Source: Phytophthora colocasiae (Eukaryota; Oomycota; Peronosporomycetes; Peronosporales; Peronosporaceae). Taken from it: 64,000 nt of DNA. The stretch's first letter is position 1; each line of letters starts with the position of its first letter. Location of the stretch: assembly GCA_018806915.1 (NCBI GenBank), contig JAGKQI010000020.1, positions 558,001 to 622,000 of the forward strand. The letters are read 5' to 3'. This document shows, piece by piece, positions 63,168 through 64,000 of the stretch. A program made the translations under genes and the position numbers. The notes beneath the pieces were generated by a model. It did not search any database. It was not told the origin of the DNA and saw nothing but the letters and a program-made list of their open reading frames with translations.

Positions 63168-63767
63168 TCACTCTTCACTCGCCGCCTGCTTCGTTTTGCC
63201 ACTGATGCTTCTCTTCCTCCTCTTCCTCGGCGTGTCAGGTGACGCCAGCGCCTTGATCGCCAAACAGATCTGCTTGAACTCGTCACTCTTCTGGATGGCT
63301 ACGACCTGATCAGCAATAGTCTGTCCCCAAGCCCTGATAAAGGAGGAGAATGCGCTCTCGGCTGCCTCCTGCGCTTCCTGCAGTTTGCGATCCACAAATG
63401 GCTCCTTCTCCTTCAGGAAGGGACACAGCAACTTGTCATACACGATCGTTGCTCCCTGTCAATTCAGTACTACGTTGTGAATATGCTACTATGAACCTCC
63501 ATAACAAATTTCCACACATACCTGCGTCTGTGGAGCCATCATCCAGATGAGGAACAGAGTCTTCGTGAAGTTATATCCAGGTACAAGGCACATAATTGGC
63601 GACGCCACTGTTTCCACGGACGTCGAGGCGCCATAGACGACCCAGTACGTGAGCCACTGCTTCTCGTCGTGACCACTTTCCGGGCGTTCCAGTGCCTTAA
63701 AGCTCGCGTACGCAGGGTACGCCACGCCCACGCCCAGACACAAGCATCGCGAGAACGAGGCACCCAT
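63168..63767 (-). CDS. REEP/Yop1/HVA22 family ER-shaping membrane protein (177 aa)
   Basis: Two exons, 63767-63522 and 63455-63168, 66-bp GT-AG intron joining PQTQ/GATIVYDKLLCPFL, in frame. The family signature is clear: YPAYASFKALE, WLTYWVVYGASTSVE, and YNFTKTLFLIWMMAPQTQ. Paired hydrophobic hairpins in this TB2/DP1/HVA22 domain insert into and curve the tubular ER. The C-terminus is a charged helix ending in RKRRKRSISGKTK. Length suits a Yop1/REEP5-6-type member. The ATG at 63767 begins MGASFSRCL, a possible N-myristoylation site (MGxxxS). Confidence 0.9.
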
Positions 63768-64000
63768 GCTGCTTGGTTGCTGTACACTGTGCTGTATACA
63801 CTCCGCGACAAATTAATCCGGCCACCCCTACTTTTAGCCGCTACTCAGTCAATTTTTATGGTATCGGGTTGCTGTTTGAGTATGATCTGTCTGATGTACG
63901 ACAGAGCCCAGGACTTGTGTTAACAACCGCAGTTTTGCGGTTTGAAGCATACCTCACATCTCAACACAGTAGGCTAGTCTCTACCCTCTAGGCTAGTGCC
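63768..64000. other. Upstream flank of the REEP gene to the window edge
   Basis: 233 bp that should contain the REEP-gene promoter. A CAGTTTTGCGG word and pyrimidine runs are present; nothing diagnostic. Confidence 0.4.

Overview
The window looks like nuclear DNA of an oomycete, most likely Phytophthora or a close relative. The genes are compact, with few, short GT-AG introns (59-96 bp, often with a CTAAC-type branch site) and short intergenic gaps. There is a three-copy mitochondrial D-lactate dehydrogenase array, a protein with three DUF6818 (SANT/Myb-like) domains, and Gypsy and Copia retroelements of the kind that fill Phytophthora genomes. Species assignment is inference; no database search was possible.

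1-9.8 kb is a repeat block. On the minus strand lies a broken Ty3/Gypsy element: gag, a frameshifted protease, a repetitive linker, a 1.7 kb non-coding interruption, and the start of reverse transcriptase running off the left edge. A Copia gag-pol ORF of 1301 codons follows, cut off before RNase H. The Gypsy DNA is packed with short perfect inverted repeats in coding and flanking sequence. The Copia ORF and the host genes do not show this.

9.9-20.3 kb holds host genes: a giant BEACH/WD40 protein (+), an Acl4-like ribosomal-protein chaperone (-) and an O-glycan-type single-pass membrane protein (-). 21.8-25.3 kb is a young, structurally complete, non-coding LTR retrotransposon: identical 279-bp LTRs, a 5-bp target duplication, and the same 14-base primer-binding site as the Copia element. 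It also carries internal hairpin repeats.

25.9-52.1 kb is a gene-dense stretch: NDC80, a GGNBP2-like protein, a SET2-type methyltransferase divergent from a WDR27-like protein, two proteins of unknown function, a dead pogo-type transposase with a tRNA-derived SINE-like sequence, a TMEM245-like membrane protein, the triple-DUF6818 protein divergent from NTAN1, a large unknown protein, an ankyrin protein, a nucleotide-sugar transporter and a small membrane protein. 52.4-58.0 kb carries the three D-lactate dehydrogenase copies, all on the minus strand. The first is intron-rich and intact, the middle one is frameshifted, and the third has a single intron. 58.8-63.8 kb holds TRAP1, a divergent ribose-phosphate pyrophosphokinase and a REEP/HVA22 protein.

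Many genes serve mitochondria (D-lactate dehydrogenases, TRAP1), chromatin and chromosomes (SET2-like, NDC80) or membranes, but nothing suggests a functional cluster apart from the tandem D-LDH array. Exon joins were made by hand from splice signals, frame closure and family alignment remembered from known proteins.
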